In this document: positions 40,602 to 48,735 of the stretch, piece by piece
How the letters are laid out: the number at the start of each line of letters is the position of its first letter
Numbering within the stretch: position 1 is the stretch's first letter
The notes under the pieces: model-generated
Database searches by the model: none
Seen by the model: only the letters and a program-made list of their open reading frames with translations
Told to the model about the DNA's origin: nothing
Position numbers and translations under genes: made by a program
DNA from: CAVQGZ01 sp963712175
GTDB taxonomy: Bacteria; Actinomycetota; Actinomycetes; Jiangellales; Jiangellaceae
Assembly: GCA_963712175.1 (NCBI GenBank)
Contig: CAVQGZ010000009.1
Location: forward strand, 1 to 64,000
DNA: 64,000 nt
Direction: 5' to 3'

Positions 40602-41035
40602 GCACCCTCCCCCCGGACGACGACGACAGAACGGGCCGTCGTCACCGTCTCGCCAGAGGCGTCCGACACCCGGCAGGACACGGTGACGAAGAGGTTGCCG
40701 CCGACGTTGCGGATGCGCTCAGCCGTCGCCGTGGTGGTCAGGACGTCGCCGGCCACGATGGGACGGTGGTGGGTGAAGCCCTGCTCCCCGTGGACCTGGC
40801 GCTCCAGCGGAGCCCCGATTCGGCCCATCACCTCGCCGAGGCCCCGGAAGGCCGGGATGACAGCGAAGGTGGGCGACGCGACCAGGTCGGCGTACCCCGC
40901 AGCACGCGCAGCATCGACGTCGAAGCACAGCGGGGAGGTCTCCCCGACAGCCCCAGCGAACTCCCGGATCTTCGCGCGGCTGACCTCGTACACCCCTGCA
41001 GCCACGAGGTCGTGGCCGACGAGGTCGTCGAGCAC
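40598..41035 (-). CDS. HadA-like MaoC hot-dog dehydratase partner
   Basis: 145 aa from GTG 41035. Hot-dog domain similar to HadA/HadC (UPF0336): VYEVSRAKIREFAGAVGETSP at the N-terminus, GEQGFTHHRPIVAGDVL near 85-100. It lacks the D-x-x-P-x-H active-site pattern of its neighbour, as expected for the non-catalytic, substrate-stabilising partner in the HadAB heterodimer. Order rpmG-hadA-hadB is that of mycobacteria. 4 bp after rpmG. Confidence 0.88.
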   Translation of the reverse strand: MLDDLVGHDLVAAGVYEVSRAKIREFAGAVGETSPLCFDVDAARAAGYADLVASPTFAVIPAFRGLGEVMGRIGAPLERQVHGEQGFTHHRPIVAGDVLTTTATAERIRNVGGNLFVTVSCRVSDASGETVTTARSVVVVRGEGA

Positions 41036-41039
41036 GGGA

Positions 41040-41210
41040 TCAGCGCGTCTCGCGGTGCGCGGTGTGCTTGCGGCAGCGCGGGCAGTACTTGCTGAGCTCC
41101 ATGCGGTCAGGGTCGTTCCGCCGGTTCTTGCGCGTGATGTACGTGCGCTCCTTGCACTCCGTGCAGGCCAGAGTGATCTTGGGCCGGATGTCGGCGCTCT
41201 TGGCTGCCAT
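41040..41210 (-). CDS. rpmG: 50S ribosomal protein L33, zinc-binding form
   Basis: 56 aa from ATG 41210 (MAAKSADIRPK); the in-frame upstream reading is untranslated leader/tRNA. It has the full four-Cys zinc ribbon: CTEC near residue 15-18 and CPRC near 43-46, so it is the C+ type. Zinc-free paralogs are usually induced under zinc starvation, so this is the zinc-replete copy. It lies directly after tRNA-Met, with about 27 bp between. Confidence 0.96.
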   Translation of the reverse strand: MAAKSADIRPKITLACTECKERTYITRKNRRNDPDRMELSKYCPRCRKHTAHRETR

Positions 41211-41237
41211 GGTGCTGTCTCCTTCAGTACTGGTGCG

Positions 41238-41310
41238 TAGCGGTGGCCGGACTCGAACCGGCGACACAGCGATTATGAGCCGCTTGCTCTACCGTCTGAG
41301 CTACACCGCC
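41238..41310 (-). tRNA. tRNA-Met, elongator (anticodon CAU)
   Basis: 73 nt. Acceptor GGCGGTG pairs with CACCGCT (G-U at the end), discriminator A. Anticodon stem AGCGG/TCGCT with loop CTCATAA gives CAU; the absence of three G-C pairs next to the loop separates it from the initiator. T-arm GCCGG TTCGAGT CCGGC. Middle tRNA of the array between tRNA-Thr and rpmG. Confidence 0.95.
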
Positions 41311-41332
41311 GCGATGGGGATTGGGACCCTCG

Positions 41333-41405
41333 AGCCCCACTACGGAATCGAACCGTAGACCTTCTCCTTACCATGGAGACGCTCTGCCGACTGAGCTAGT
41401 GGGGC
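41333..41405 (-). tRNA. tRNA-Thr (anticodon GGU)
   Basis: 73 nt. Acceptor GCCCCAC / GTGGGGC, discriminator T. Anticodon arm CTCC-ATGGTAA-GGAG gives GGU. The T-arm reads CTACGG TTCGATT CCGTAG. CCA is not encoded. 22 bp separate it from tRNA-Met. Confidence 0.95.
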
Positions 41406-41433
41406 GCGCAGCGCACTATCGTACCGTGCTGCG

Positions 41434-41515
41434 TGGCAGGTGTTGGATTCGAACCAACGTAGGCAATGCCGACGGTTTTACAGACCGCTCCCTTTGGCCG
41501 CTCGGGCAACCTGCC
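41434..41515 (-). tRNA. tRNA-Tyr (anticodon GUA)
   Basis: 82 nt class II tRNA with a long variable arm (CGTCGGCATTGCCTACG region). Acceptor GGCAGGT / ACCTGCC, discriminator A; anticodon loop CTGTAAA gives GUA. T-arm TTGG TTCGAAT CCAA. It heads the minus-strand tRNA-Tyr/Thr/Met-rpmG unit. TATCCT, about 10 nt before its 5' end, may be its -10 element and lies in the 22-bp gap before the divergent yajQ start. Confidence 0.95.
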
Positions 41516-41537
41516 GCAACGAGAAAGGATAACGGAC

Positions 41538-42032
41538 ATGGCGAGCGACTCTTCCTTCGACGTCGTCAGCAAGATCGACCGACAAGAGGTCGACAACGCA
41601 CTCAACCAGGCGAGCAAAGAGCTCGGCCAACGATTCGACTTCCGCGGGACCGGCGCATCGGTGTCGTGGCAGGGCGAGTACGGCATCGAGCTGGAAGCCT
41701 CGACCGAGGACCGGGTCCTCGCGGCCCTCGATGTCTTCAAGGACAAGCTTGTCAAACGAGGCGTCTCCCTCAAGGCACTGGACGCCGGCGAGCCACGCGC
41801 CTCCGGCAAGGTCTTCAAGATCGGGGCGACGCTGCAGAACGGGCTGACCTCCGAGCAGGCGAGGCAGGTGTCCAAGGTCATCCGGGAGGCGGCTCCGAAG
41901 GGCGTCAAGGCCCAGGTCCAGGGCGAGGAGGTTCGGGTGTCGTCCAAGAAGCGCGACGACCTCCAGGCAGTGATCGCCCTACTGAAGGGCGAGGACTTCG
42001 AGTTCGCCGTACAGTTTGTGAACTACCGCTAG
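41538..42032 (+). CDS. YajQ family nucleotide-binding protein (UPF0234)
   Basis: 164 aa from ATG 41538, after a ribosome site GAGAAAGGA. N-terminal SSFDVVSKIDRQEVDNALNQASKEL, then the second half with KDKLVKRGVSLK and SKKRDDLQAVIALLKGEDF are typical of the YajQ double-ferredoxin-like fold. Homologues bind nucleotides; one binds cyclic di-GMP. The start codon is only 22 bp from the divergent tRNA-Tyr gene. It is followed 8 bp later by korA, possibly as one transcript. Confidence 0.93.
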   Translation: MASDSSFDVVSKIDRQEVDNALNQASKELGQRFDFRGTGASVSWQGEYGIELEASTEDRVLAALDVFKDKLVKRGVSLKALDAGEPRASGKVFKIGATLQNGLTSEQARQVSKVIREAAPKGVKAQVQGEEVRVSSKKRDDLQAVIALLKGEDFEFAVQFVNYR

Positions 42033-42040
42033 GGAGGGTC

Positions 42041-43876
42041 GTGGCCAAGCCGCGCGTGGAGGTTGACCGCGTAGCCATCCGATTCGCCGGTGACTCCGGT
42101 GACGGCATGCAGCTGACCGGTGACCGGTTCACGGCACAGAGCGCGGTCTTCGGCAACGACATCGCTACCCTTCCGGACTTCCCGGCCGAGATCCGAGCTC
42201 CGCAGGGCACCCTTCCCGGCGTCTCGTCGTTCCAGGTGCACTTTGCTGACCATCACGTCACGACACCCGGCGACGCCCCCGCGGTGCTGGTCGCGATGAA
42301 CCCTGCGGCGCTTCGGGCGAACCTGGACGCGGTACCCAAGGGCGGCACGCTCATCATCGACACCGCCGACTTCACCACCCGCAACCTGGCCAAGGCGGGG
42401 TACGGCACAGACCCCCTGACCGATGGGACACTCGAGAGCTACCAGGTGCACGCGATCGACCTGACTGGCATGACCCAGCGGGCCCTTGACGGCTTCGGGC
42501 TTACTCGCAAGGAATCATCCCGAGCAAAGAACATGTTCGCGCTCGGGCTGCTGTCGTGGCTCTACCACCGCCCCGTCGACACGACCGAGGCGTTCTTGCG
42601 CCGCAAGTTCGCGTCCAGCGCGACCATCCGCGACGCCAACATCGCCGCGTTCCGAGCCGGCTGGAACTTCGGTGAGACAACCGAGGAGTTCGCGTCGTCC
42701 TACGAGGTGCCGTCCGCCTCGCCGGCCCCCGGCACCTACCGCACGATCACCGGCAACCTGGCGCTGGCCTACGGCCTGATCACAGCCTCGCGCCGGGCCG
42801 ACCTCCCGCTGTTCCTGGGCTCGTACCCGATCACCCCAGCCAGCGACATCCTGCACGAGCTGAGCAAGCACAAGAACCTCGGCGTCCGCACGTTCCAGGC
42901 CGAGGACGAGATCGCCGGGATAGGCGCGGCGCTAGGCGCGGCCTTCGGCGGCGCGCTGGGCGTGACCACCACGTCCGGGCCGGGCATCGCGCTCAAGAGC
43001 GAGACGATCGGGCTGGCGGTCGCCCTCGAGCTTCCGTTGGTCGTCATCGACGTCCAACGCGGCGGACCCTCCACCGGTCTGCCGACCAAGACCGAGCAGT
43101 CCGACCTGCTGCAGGCGATGTTCGGCCGCAACGGGGAGTCGCCGGTACCGATCGTCGCCGCGTCGACTCCGAGCAACTGCTTCGACGCCGCGATGGAGGC
43201 CGTGCGCATCGCCACGACCTACCGCACGCCGGTCTTCCTGCTCTCCGATGGCTACCTGGCCAATGCTGCCGAGCCGTGGCAGGTGCCCGCGCTGGATGAC
43301 CTGCCCGAGCTGCCGGTCGAGTTCGCCCATGACCCCGAAGGCTTCCAGCCGTACTCGCGTGACCCGGTCACGCTCGCCAGACCCTGGGCCATCCCGGGCA
43401 CACCCGGGCTGGAGCACCGCATCGGTGGGCTGGAGAAGGCCGACGGCAGCGGGACGATCTCCTACGACCCCGACAACCACGACCGCATGGTGCGCCTGCG
43501 CCAGGCGAAGGTCGAGCGAGTTGCCGACTCGATGCCTGCGCTGCAGGTCGACGACCCGGGCAGCGATGCCGCTGTGCTCGTCATGGGGTGGGGGTCGACC
43601 GAGGGCACGATCGACTCCGCTGTCGAGCAGGTCCGGCGGTCAGGCAGCAAGGTCGCCCGGGTGCACCTGCGTCACCTGAACCCCTTCCCGAACGACCTGG
43701 GCGACGTGCTCGCACGGTATCCGCGCGTGCTGATCCCGGAGATGAACCTTGGCCAGCTGGCAATGCTGGTTCGGGCCAGGTACCTGGTGGATGCCGTGGC
43801 GCTGAACCAGGTGCGCGGGCTTCCCTTCCGCACCGACGAGCTGGTGTCGGCGATCGAGGAGCTGAGCCGTGACTGA
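42041..43876 (+). CDS. korA: 2-oxoacid:ferredoxin oxidoreductase, fused gamma-alpha subunit (KorA-like)
   Basis: 611 aa from GTG 42041, with AGGGAGG at 42031-42037. The N-terminal gamma domain (VAIRFAGDSGDGMQLTGDRF, FPAEIRAPQGTLPGVSSFQVHF) is followed by the alpha domain (YPITPASDILHELSKHKNL, AEDEIAGIGAALGAAFGGALGVTTTSGPGIALK, QRGGPSTGLPTKTEQSDL) that binds the thiamine pyrophosphate ring region. With KorB it decarboxylates 2-oxoglutarate to succinyl-CoA and reduces ferredoxin. In many actinobacteria this replaces or supplements the 2-oxoglutarate dehydrogenase. No ferredoxin gene is adjacent. Confidence 0.93.
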   Translation: MAKPRVEVDRVAIRFAGDSGDGMQLTGDRFTAQSAVFGNDIATLPDFPAEIRAPQGTLPGVSSFQVHFADHHVTTPGDAPAVLVAMNPAALRANLDAVPKGGTLIIDTADFTTRNLAKAGYGTDPLTDGTLESYQVHAIDLTGMTQRALDGFGLTRKESSRAKNMFALGLLSWLYHRPVDTTEAFLRRKFASSATIRDANIAAFRAGWNFGETTEEFASSYEVPSASPAPGTYRTITGNLALAYGLITASRRADLPLFLGSYPITPASDILHELSKHKNLGVRTFQAEDEIAGIGAALGAAFGGALGVTTTSGPGIALKSETIGLAVALELPLVVIDVQRGGPSTGLPTKTEQSDLLQAMFGRNGESPVPIVAASTPSNCFDAAMEAVRIATTYRTPVFLLSDGYLANAAEPWQVPALDDLPELPVEFAHDPEGFQPYSRDPVTLARPWAIPGTPGLEHRIGGLEKADGSGTISYDPDNHDRMVRLRQAKVERVADSMPALQVDDPGSDAAVLVMGWGSTEGTIDSAVEQVRRSGSKVARVHLRHLNPFPNDLGDVLARYPRVLIPEMNLGQLAMLVRARYLVDAVALNQVRGLPFRTDELVSAIEELSRD

Positions 43877-44855
43877 GACAGCCCCCCCGGTCACCCTGAC
43901 GCGCAAGGACTTCGCGAGCGACCAAGAGGTGCGGTGGTGCCCAGGGTGCGGGGACTACGCCGTCCTGGCAGCCGTGCAGGGCTTCCTGCCAGAGCTGGGC
44001 ATCGCCCGCGAGAACATCGTCTTCGTCTCTGGTATCGGCTGCTCGTCACGCTTCCCCTACTACCTCAACACGTACGGGATGCACTCCATCCACGGACGGG
44101 CGCCCGCCATCGCGACGGGGCTGTCCGCGACGCGGCCGGACCTGTCGGTCTGGGTCGTGACAGGAGACGGCGACGCCCTCTCGATCGGGGGCAACCACCT
44201 CATCCACGCCCTGCGACGCAACGTCAACCTGACGATCCTGCTCTTCAACAACCGCATCTACGGCCTGACCAAGGGCCAGTACTCCCCCACGTCCGAGCTG
44301 GGCAAGATCACCAAGTCAACGCCCTACGGGTCCCTGGACCGCCCCTTCAACCCGGTGTCGCTGGCACTCGGCGCCGAGGCCACGTTCGTTGCGCGCACGA
44401 TCGACTCCGACCGCGCACACCTCACCTCCGTGCTGCGGGCGGCGGCCGCGCACCGGGGGGCGTCGCTGGTGGAGATCTACCAGAACTGCAACATCTTCAA
44501 CGACGGCGCCTTCGACGTTCTCAAGGACCGCGAGACGCGTGAGTCGGCTGTGATCGCGCTCGAGCACGGCCGGCCGGTCCGCTTCGGAGACCAGGCGGTG
44601 ACCCGAGACCTGCGCGTGCGCCGGGCGGACGAGGTGGACGAGGCGGACGTGCTCGTCCACGATGTCGCGGCAGACGTCTCGGTGCCCTTCGCACTCTCCC
44701 GCCTCTCGGACCCGACGACGCTGTCGACCACCCCGATCGGCGTCTTCCGAGACGTGGCTCGCCCGGTGTACAACGACCTCATGGACGAGCAGATCTCGAC
44801 CGACGGAGATCTCGCCGCGCTGCTGCGTGGACGGGACTCGTGGACGGTCGGCTGA
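43869..44855 (+). CDS. korB: 2-oxoacid:ferredoxin oxidoreductase beta subunit (KorB-like)
   Basis: 328 aa from GTG 43869, overlapping korA by 8 bp. TPP-binding and [4Fe-4S] subunit: Cys residues in WCPGCGDYAVL near residue 24, GIGCSS near 57 and NCNIFN near 205 bind the cluster, and GDGDALSIGGNH near 98 with NNRIYGLTKGQYSPTS near 125 binds TPP-Mg. The ...KGQ(Y)SPTS... stretch is the 2-oxoglutarate-type signature rather than pyruvate. Complete. Confidence 0.93.
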   Translation: MTETAPPVTLTRKDFASDQEVRWCPGCGDYAVLAAVQGFLPELGIARENIVFVSGIGCSSRFPYYLNTYGMHSIHGRAPAIATGLSATRPDLSVWVVTGDGDALSIGGNHLIHALRRNVNLTILLFNNRIYGLTKGQYSPTSELGKITKSTPYGSLDRPFNPVSLALGAEATFVARTIDSDRAHLTSVLRAAAAHRGASLVEIYQNCNIFNDGAFDVLKDRETRESAVIALEHGRPVRFGDQAVTRDLRVRRADEVDEADVLVHDVAADVSVPFALSRLSDPTTLSTTPIGVFRDVARPVYNDLMDEQISTDGDLAALLRGRDSWTVG

Positions 44856-45322
44856 ACGTCCGAACCGCCACTCCCAGGGACGACGCCACACTGCTCGACC
44901 TCGACGTCGGCGAGCCGGGAACGGGGTTCCCCTCGGTGTTCGCGCGTGAGCGCGCCTCGTTCTTCGGCACGGGCGACCCTTCGGCCACGCTTGTCGCCGA
45001 GCTCGAGGGGGACGTCGTGGGCTACCTGAGGCTGGGCCACCCGACGCCACTGGCCGAGAACGCCCACGTGGTCTCGATCGAGGGCTTCAGCGTCGCCGGC
45101 TCCCGACGCGGCACCGGAGTGGGACGCGCGCTGCTCGAGCACGCCAAGTCGACCGCCCGCCGGCGTGGGGCCACCAAGCTGTCGCTACGTGTGCTGTCGA
45201 CCAATGCTCGAGCGATCGCGGTCTACACGGCCGCCGGCTTCACCCTCGAGGGGGTGCTGGTCGCCGAGTTCGTGATCGACGGCCGCCCGGTCGATGACCT
45301 CATCATGGCCGTAGCCCTGTGA
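44840..45322 (+). CDS. GNAT family N-acetyltransferase
   Basis: 160 aa from GTG 44840, overlapping the korB end. Acetyl-CoA binding motif A: IEGFSVAGSRRGTGVGRALLEHA (R-x-x-G-x-G), near residue 75-100, and motif B near 130 with VYTAAGF. The RxxGxG loop and a C-terminal beta strand pair (EFVIDGRPVDDLIMAVAL) fit GNATs acting on small molecules or protein N-termini. The substrate is unknown. It overlaps rarD by 4 bp. Confidence 0.88.
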   Translation: MDGRLNVRTATPRDDATLLDLDVGEPGTGFPSVFARERASFFGTGDPSATLVAELEGDVVGYLRLGHPTPLAENAHVVSIEGFSVAGSRRGTGVGRALLEHAKSTARRRGATKLSLRVLSTNARAIAVYTAAGFTLEGVLVAEFVIDGRPVDDLIMAVAL

Positions 45323-46206
45323 GCTCGCACCGTACCGGGCTGCTGCTCGGCGCGGTGGCCTACGTCATGTGGGGCCTCTTTCCCCTCTACTGGCCGCTGG
45401 TGGACGCCGCCGCTCCGGTCGAGATCTTGGCGCACCGGATCGTCTGGTCGCTGGCGCTGCTCGGGCTGATCCTCCTCGCCCGGCATCGGCTCAGCCACCT
45501 CTCCGCCATGCCGCGTCGGTCGGTGATCTACCTGGCTGTGGCAGCCGCGCTGATCTCGGTGAACTGGGGCACCTACATCTACGGGGTGAACTCCCAGCAG
45601 GTGGTGGAGACATCGCTGGGGTACTTCATCGGACCCCTGGTGACGGTGCTCGTCGCCGTTGTCGTGCTGGGCGAGCGGCTGCGCCCGGCGCAGTGGGCGG
45701 CGCTCTCGCTGGCAGCGCTGGCCGTTGCGCTGCTCACGCTCGACTACGGCCGGCCTCCCTGGATCGCCCTCACCCTCGCCTTCTCGTTCGCCACCTACGG
45801 GCTGCTGAAGAAGAAGGCCAACGTGGGCGCAGCCGAGAGCCTCACCGTGGAGACCCTGGTGCTGGTCGTCCCGGCGGTCGGCTACCTCTGGCTGCTCGAC
45901 GCCGCCGGCGACGGCACCTTCGGCCGGCTCTCGGTCGCTCACACGCTGCTGCTGGTCGGAGCCGGCCTCGTCACGGTGCTGCCGTTGCTCGCGTTCTCGG
46001 GTGCGGCAACCCGGATCCCGCTGTCCACCCTCGGGCTGCTGCAGTACATCGGCCCGTCGCTGCAGTTCGCGATCGGCGTGTTCCTCTACGACGAGCCGAT
46101 GCCGACGTCGCGGCTGGTCGGGTTCGTGCTCGTCTGGGTCTCGCTGGCGCTGTTCACGGCCGAGGGGCTGCGGCACCGTCGGGTGGTTGCTACACCGTCC
46201 GTGTGA
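45319..46206 (+). CDS. rarD: EamA-family transporter, RarD-like
   Basis: 295 aa from GTG 45319. About ten membrane helices in two EamA repeats; the RarD pattern AYVMWGLFPLYWPLV near residue 14, APVEILAHRIVWSL near 38 and NWGTYIYGVNS near 78 are clear. RarD homologues are linked to chloramphenicol sensitivity in Pseudomonas but the natural substrate is unknown. Its last 17 bp overlap the convergent polyprenyl synthase gene. Confidence 0.92.
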   Translation: MSSHRTGLLLGAVAYVMWGLFPLYWPLVDAAAPVEILAHRIVWSLALLGLILLARHRLSHLSAMPRRSVIYLAVAAALISVNWGTYIYGVNSQQVVETSLGYFIGPLVTVLVAVVVLGERLRPAQWAALSLAALAVALLTLDYGRPPWIALTLAFSFATYGLLKKKANVGAAESLTVETLVLVVPAVGYLWLLDAAGDGTFGRLSVAHTLLLVGAGLVTVLPLLAFSGAATRIPLSTLGLLQYIGPSLQFAIGVFLYDEPMPTSRLVGFVLVWVSLALFTAEGLRHRRVVATPSV

Positions 46207-47185
46207 CGACCGAGTCGCAGATCTGCAGCAGCGCCTGCCGCGCCGGGCTGTGGGGAAGCTGGAGCAGCTCCTCGCGGGCCAGGTCGGCCCACCGACGCAC
46301 CTCGCGACGGGACTCATCGAGCGCTGGATGCGCACGCAGCAGCGCCAGGGTCTCCTGGACGTCGGCCTCCTCGACCTTCGCCGACAACAGCTCGACCAGG
46401 CGGGCGTCGGCCGGAGCCAACGACCGACGGGCGTACAGCGACGGAAGCGTCGGGACGCCCTCACGCAGGTCGGTGCCCGGTGTCTTGCCCGATTGCGAGC
46501 CATCGCTGGCGATGTCGATGACGTCGTCAGCCAGCTGGAAGGCGATGCCGATGGCCTCGCCGAAGCGGGTCACGATCTCCACCTGCTCGCCCGGTGCGTC
46601 GGCCAGCCAGGCACCGAAGCGGGCGGAGGTTGCGATGAGCGACCCGGTCTTGTCCGCGAGCACGTCGAGGTAGTGCTCGACCGGGTTCTCGTCCTGCCCC
46701 GGTCCGAGCGTCTCGCGGATCTGCCCGCGCACCAGCCGGGCGAACGTCGACGACTGCAGGCGCACCGCCTCCGGCCCCAGGTCGGCGACGAGCTCTGAAG
46801 CCCGGGCGAACAGGTAGTCACCGGTGAGGATGGCCACCGTGTTGCCCCAGACGGTGTTCGCGCTGGACACTCCGCGCCGCACAGCAGCCTCGTCCATCAC
46901 GTCGTCGTGGTACAGCGTCGCGAGGTGCGTGAGCTCGACCACCAAGGCAGACGGGATGACCCCGGCAGCGTCAGGGTCACCGAGCTGGGCGGCGAGCAGG
47001 ACCATCATCGGCCGGAAGCGTTTGCCCCCGGCATCGAGCAGGTGGCGTGCGCTGGAGTCCAGCAACCCGTCGTCGGACGTGACCGCCGCGGCCAGCCCCT
47101 CCTCGACCCTCGTCAACGCCTCCCCGACCCACTGCGAGAGCTGGTCGTCGACGTCGGGGACCGCGATGGATCGGGTGTTCTCCAC
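46190..47185 (-). CDS. All-trans polyprenyl diphosphate synthase (menaquinone side chain)
   Basis: 331 aa from GTG 47185. Trans-prenyltransferase: GGKRFRPMM near residue 54, first Asp-rich motif HDDVMD near 92-97 and second DDVID near 218. The residue before the first motif and the ladder at positions -4/-5 set chain length; I cannot read it with certainty. It follows nuoN by 2 bp on the same strand, so isoprenoid quinone side-chain synthesis is tied to complex I expression. The likely product is the C35-C45 side chain of menaquinone. Confidence 0.92.
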   Translation of the reverse strand: MENTRSIAVPDVDDQLSQWVGEALTRVEEGLAAAVTSDDGLLDSSARHLLDAGGKRFRPMMVLLAAQLGDPDAAGVIPSALVVELTHLATLYHDDVMDEAAVRRGVSSANTVWGNTVAILTGDYLFARASELVADLGPEAVRLQSSTFARLVRGQIRETLGPGQDENPVEHYLDVLADKTGSLIATSARFGAWLADAPGEQVEIVTRFGEAIGIAFQLADDVIDIASDGSQSGKTPGTDLREGVPTLPSLYARRSLAPADARLVELLSAKVEEADVQETLALLRAHPALDESRREVRRWADLAREELLQLPHSPARQALLQICDSVVTRTV

Positions 47186-47187
47186 GG

Positions 47188-48735
47188 CTATCGGACGAAC
47201 TCGGCAGCCGTCTGTGCCAGCTGAAGGACCGGACCCGGTACGACCCCCAGCAGGACGGTGAGCAGCGCGGTCGCGGTGATGACGGCCGTCGTGCCGGAAC
47301 CGGGAACCCCGACGGCGGCCCCTCCCTCGACCGGGTCAGAGAAGAACATGAGGACGATCACCCGGACGTAGAAGAACGCGGCGATGGCGCTGGAGACCAG
47401 GCCGACGATGACAAGGGCACCCTGACCGGCGTCGAAGGCGGCCGAGAAGACCGTCAGCTTGCCGATGAATCCGCTGGTGAGCGGAATCCCGGCGAAGGAG
47501 AGCAGGAACAGCGCGAACACCCCCGCCAGCAGGGGCGAGCGACGACCGAGCCCCGCCCACTGGGCCAGGTGCGTTGCCTCTCCCCCGGCGTCGCGCACCA
47601 ACGTCACCACCGCGAAGGCGCCGATGGTCGCGATGCCGTAGGCGAGAAGGTAGAAGAGGACGGCGGCAATGCCGGCCTCGTCAGCGGCAACGATGCCGAC
47701 GAGCAGGAAGCCGGCATGGGCGATCGAGGAGTAGGCGAGCATCCGCTTGACGTCGGTCTGGGTCAGCGCGAGCACCGAGCCGACCAGCATCGTCACGGCC
47801 GCGATGACCCACAGCAGGATCGTCCAGTCCTCGACGAGGCCGCCGAGACCGACGTAGAACAGGCGCATCAGCGCGACCACGGCGGCGGTCTTGGTGGCGG
47901 CGGCCATGAAGCCGGTGACCGGTGTCGGGGCGCCCTGGTACACGTCCGGTGTCCAGAACTGGAACGGAACGGCGCTGATCTTGAAGAGCAGACCGACGGC
48001 GAGCATCCCCATCCCGACGAGCAGCAGGCTGTCCACCCCGACGCGGGCGCTCACACCCGCGTCGATCTCGGCGAGGTTCAGCGAGCCCGCGGCGCCATAG
48101 ACCAGCGCGGCTCCGTAGAGGAAGAACCCGGAGGCGAACGCACCGAGCAGGAAGTACTTCAAGCCGGCCTCTTGGCTCAGCAGCCGCTTGCGGCGCGACA
48201 ACGACGACAGCAGGTACAGCGGCAGGGACAGCACCTCGAGGGCGACGAACATGGTGAGCAGGTCGTTCGAAGCGACGAAGATCATCATGCCGCCGGCCGC
48301 GAAGAGGGTCAGCGGGAAGACCTCCGTCTGCTGCACCTTCTGCAGCGTCAGGACACGCTCCATCTCGCTGCCTGGCGTCACCGCGCCGGACGGGGTGAAC
48401 GGGTCACCGGTCGGGTCCAGGCGCCTCTCGGTGTACAGCAGGATGCTGAGCAGGGTGAACAGCGCGATCGCGCCCTGGGCGAGCAGCGCTGGGCCGTCGA
48501 CGACCACGGCGCCGTTGAACGTGACCACCGGCGAGCCGCCGATCTGGCCGATGGTCCAGCCCAGGGCCACCACCAGCGCGACGACGCTGATGGTGAGGTT
48601 GATCGGGGCTCGGCGTCCGGCGGGGGCGAACGCGTCCACGAGCACGCCGATGACCGCGGCACCCAGGACGGCGATGATCGGGACGATCGCACCGAGGTCC
48701 ATGCTCGGCTCGACGAAGTCCTGGACAGCAATCAC
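47188..48735 (-). CDS. nuoN: NADH-quinone oxidoreductase subunit N
   Basis: 515 aa, about 14 membrane helices. Antiporter-like subunit with the conserved Lys/Glu residues in the Proton_antipo_M region (LLFKISAVPFQFWTPDVYQGAPTPVTGFMA near residue 250, and ALTQTDVKRMLAYSSIAHAGF near 325). Proton translocation in complex I. GTG start overlaps the nuoM stop (GTGA). Confidence 0.95.
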   Translation of the reverse strand: MIAVQDFVEPSMDLGAIVPIIAVLGAAVIGVLVDAFAPAGRRAPINLTISVVALVVALGWTIGQIGGSPVVTFNGAVVVDGPALLAQGAIALFTLLSILLYTERRLDPTGDPFTPSGAVTPGSEMERVLTLQKVQQTEVFPLTLFAAGGMMIFVASNDLLTMFVALEVLSLPLYLLSSLSRRKRLLSQEAGLKYFLLGAFASGFFLYGAALVYGAAGSLNLAEIDAGVSARVGVDSLLLVGMGMLAVGLLFKISAVPFQFWTPDVYQGAPTPVTGFMAAATKTAAVVALMRLFYVGLGGLVEDWTILLWVIAAVTMLVGSVLALTQTDVKRMLAYSSIAHAGFLLVGIVAADEAGIAAVLFYLLAYGIATIGAFAVVTLVRDAGGEATHLAQWAGLGRRSPLLAGVFALFLLSFAGIPLTSGFIGKLTVFSAAFDAGQGALVIVGLVSSAIAAFFYVRVIVLMFFSDPVEGGAAVGVPGSGTTAVITATALLTVLLGVVPGPVLQLAQTAAEFVR

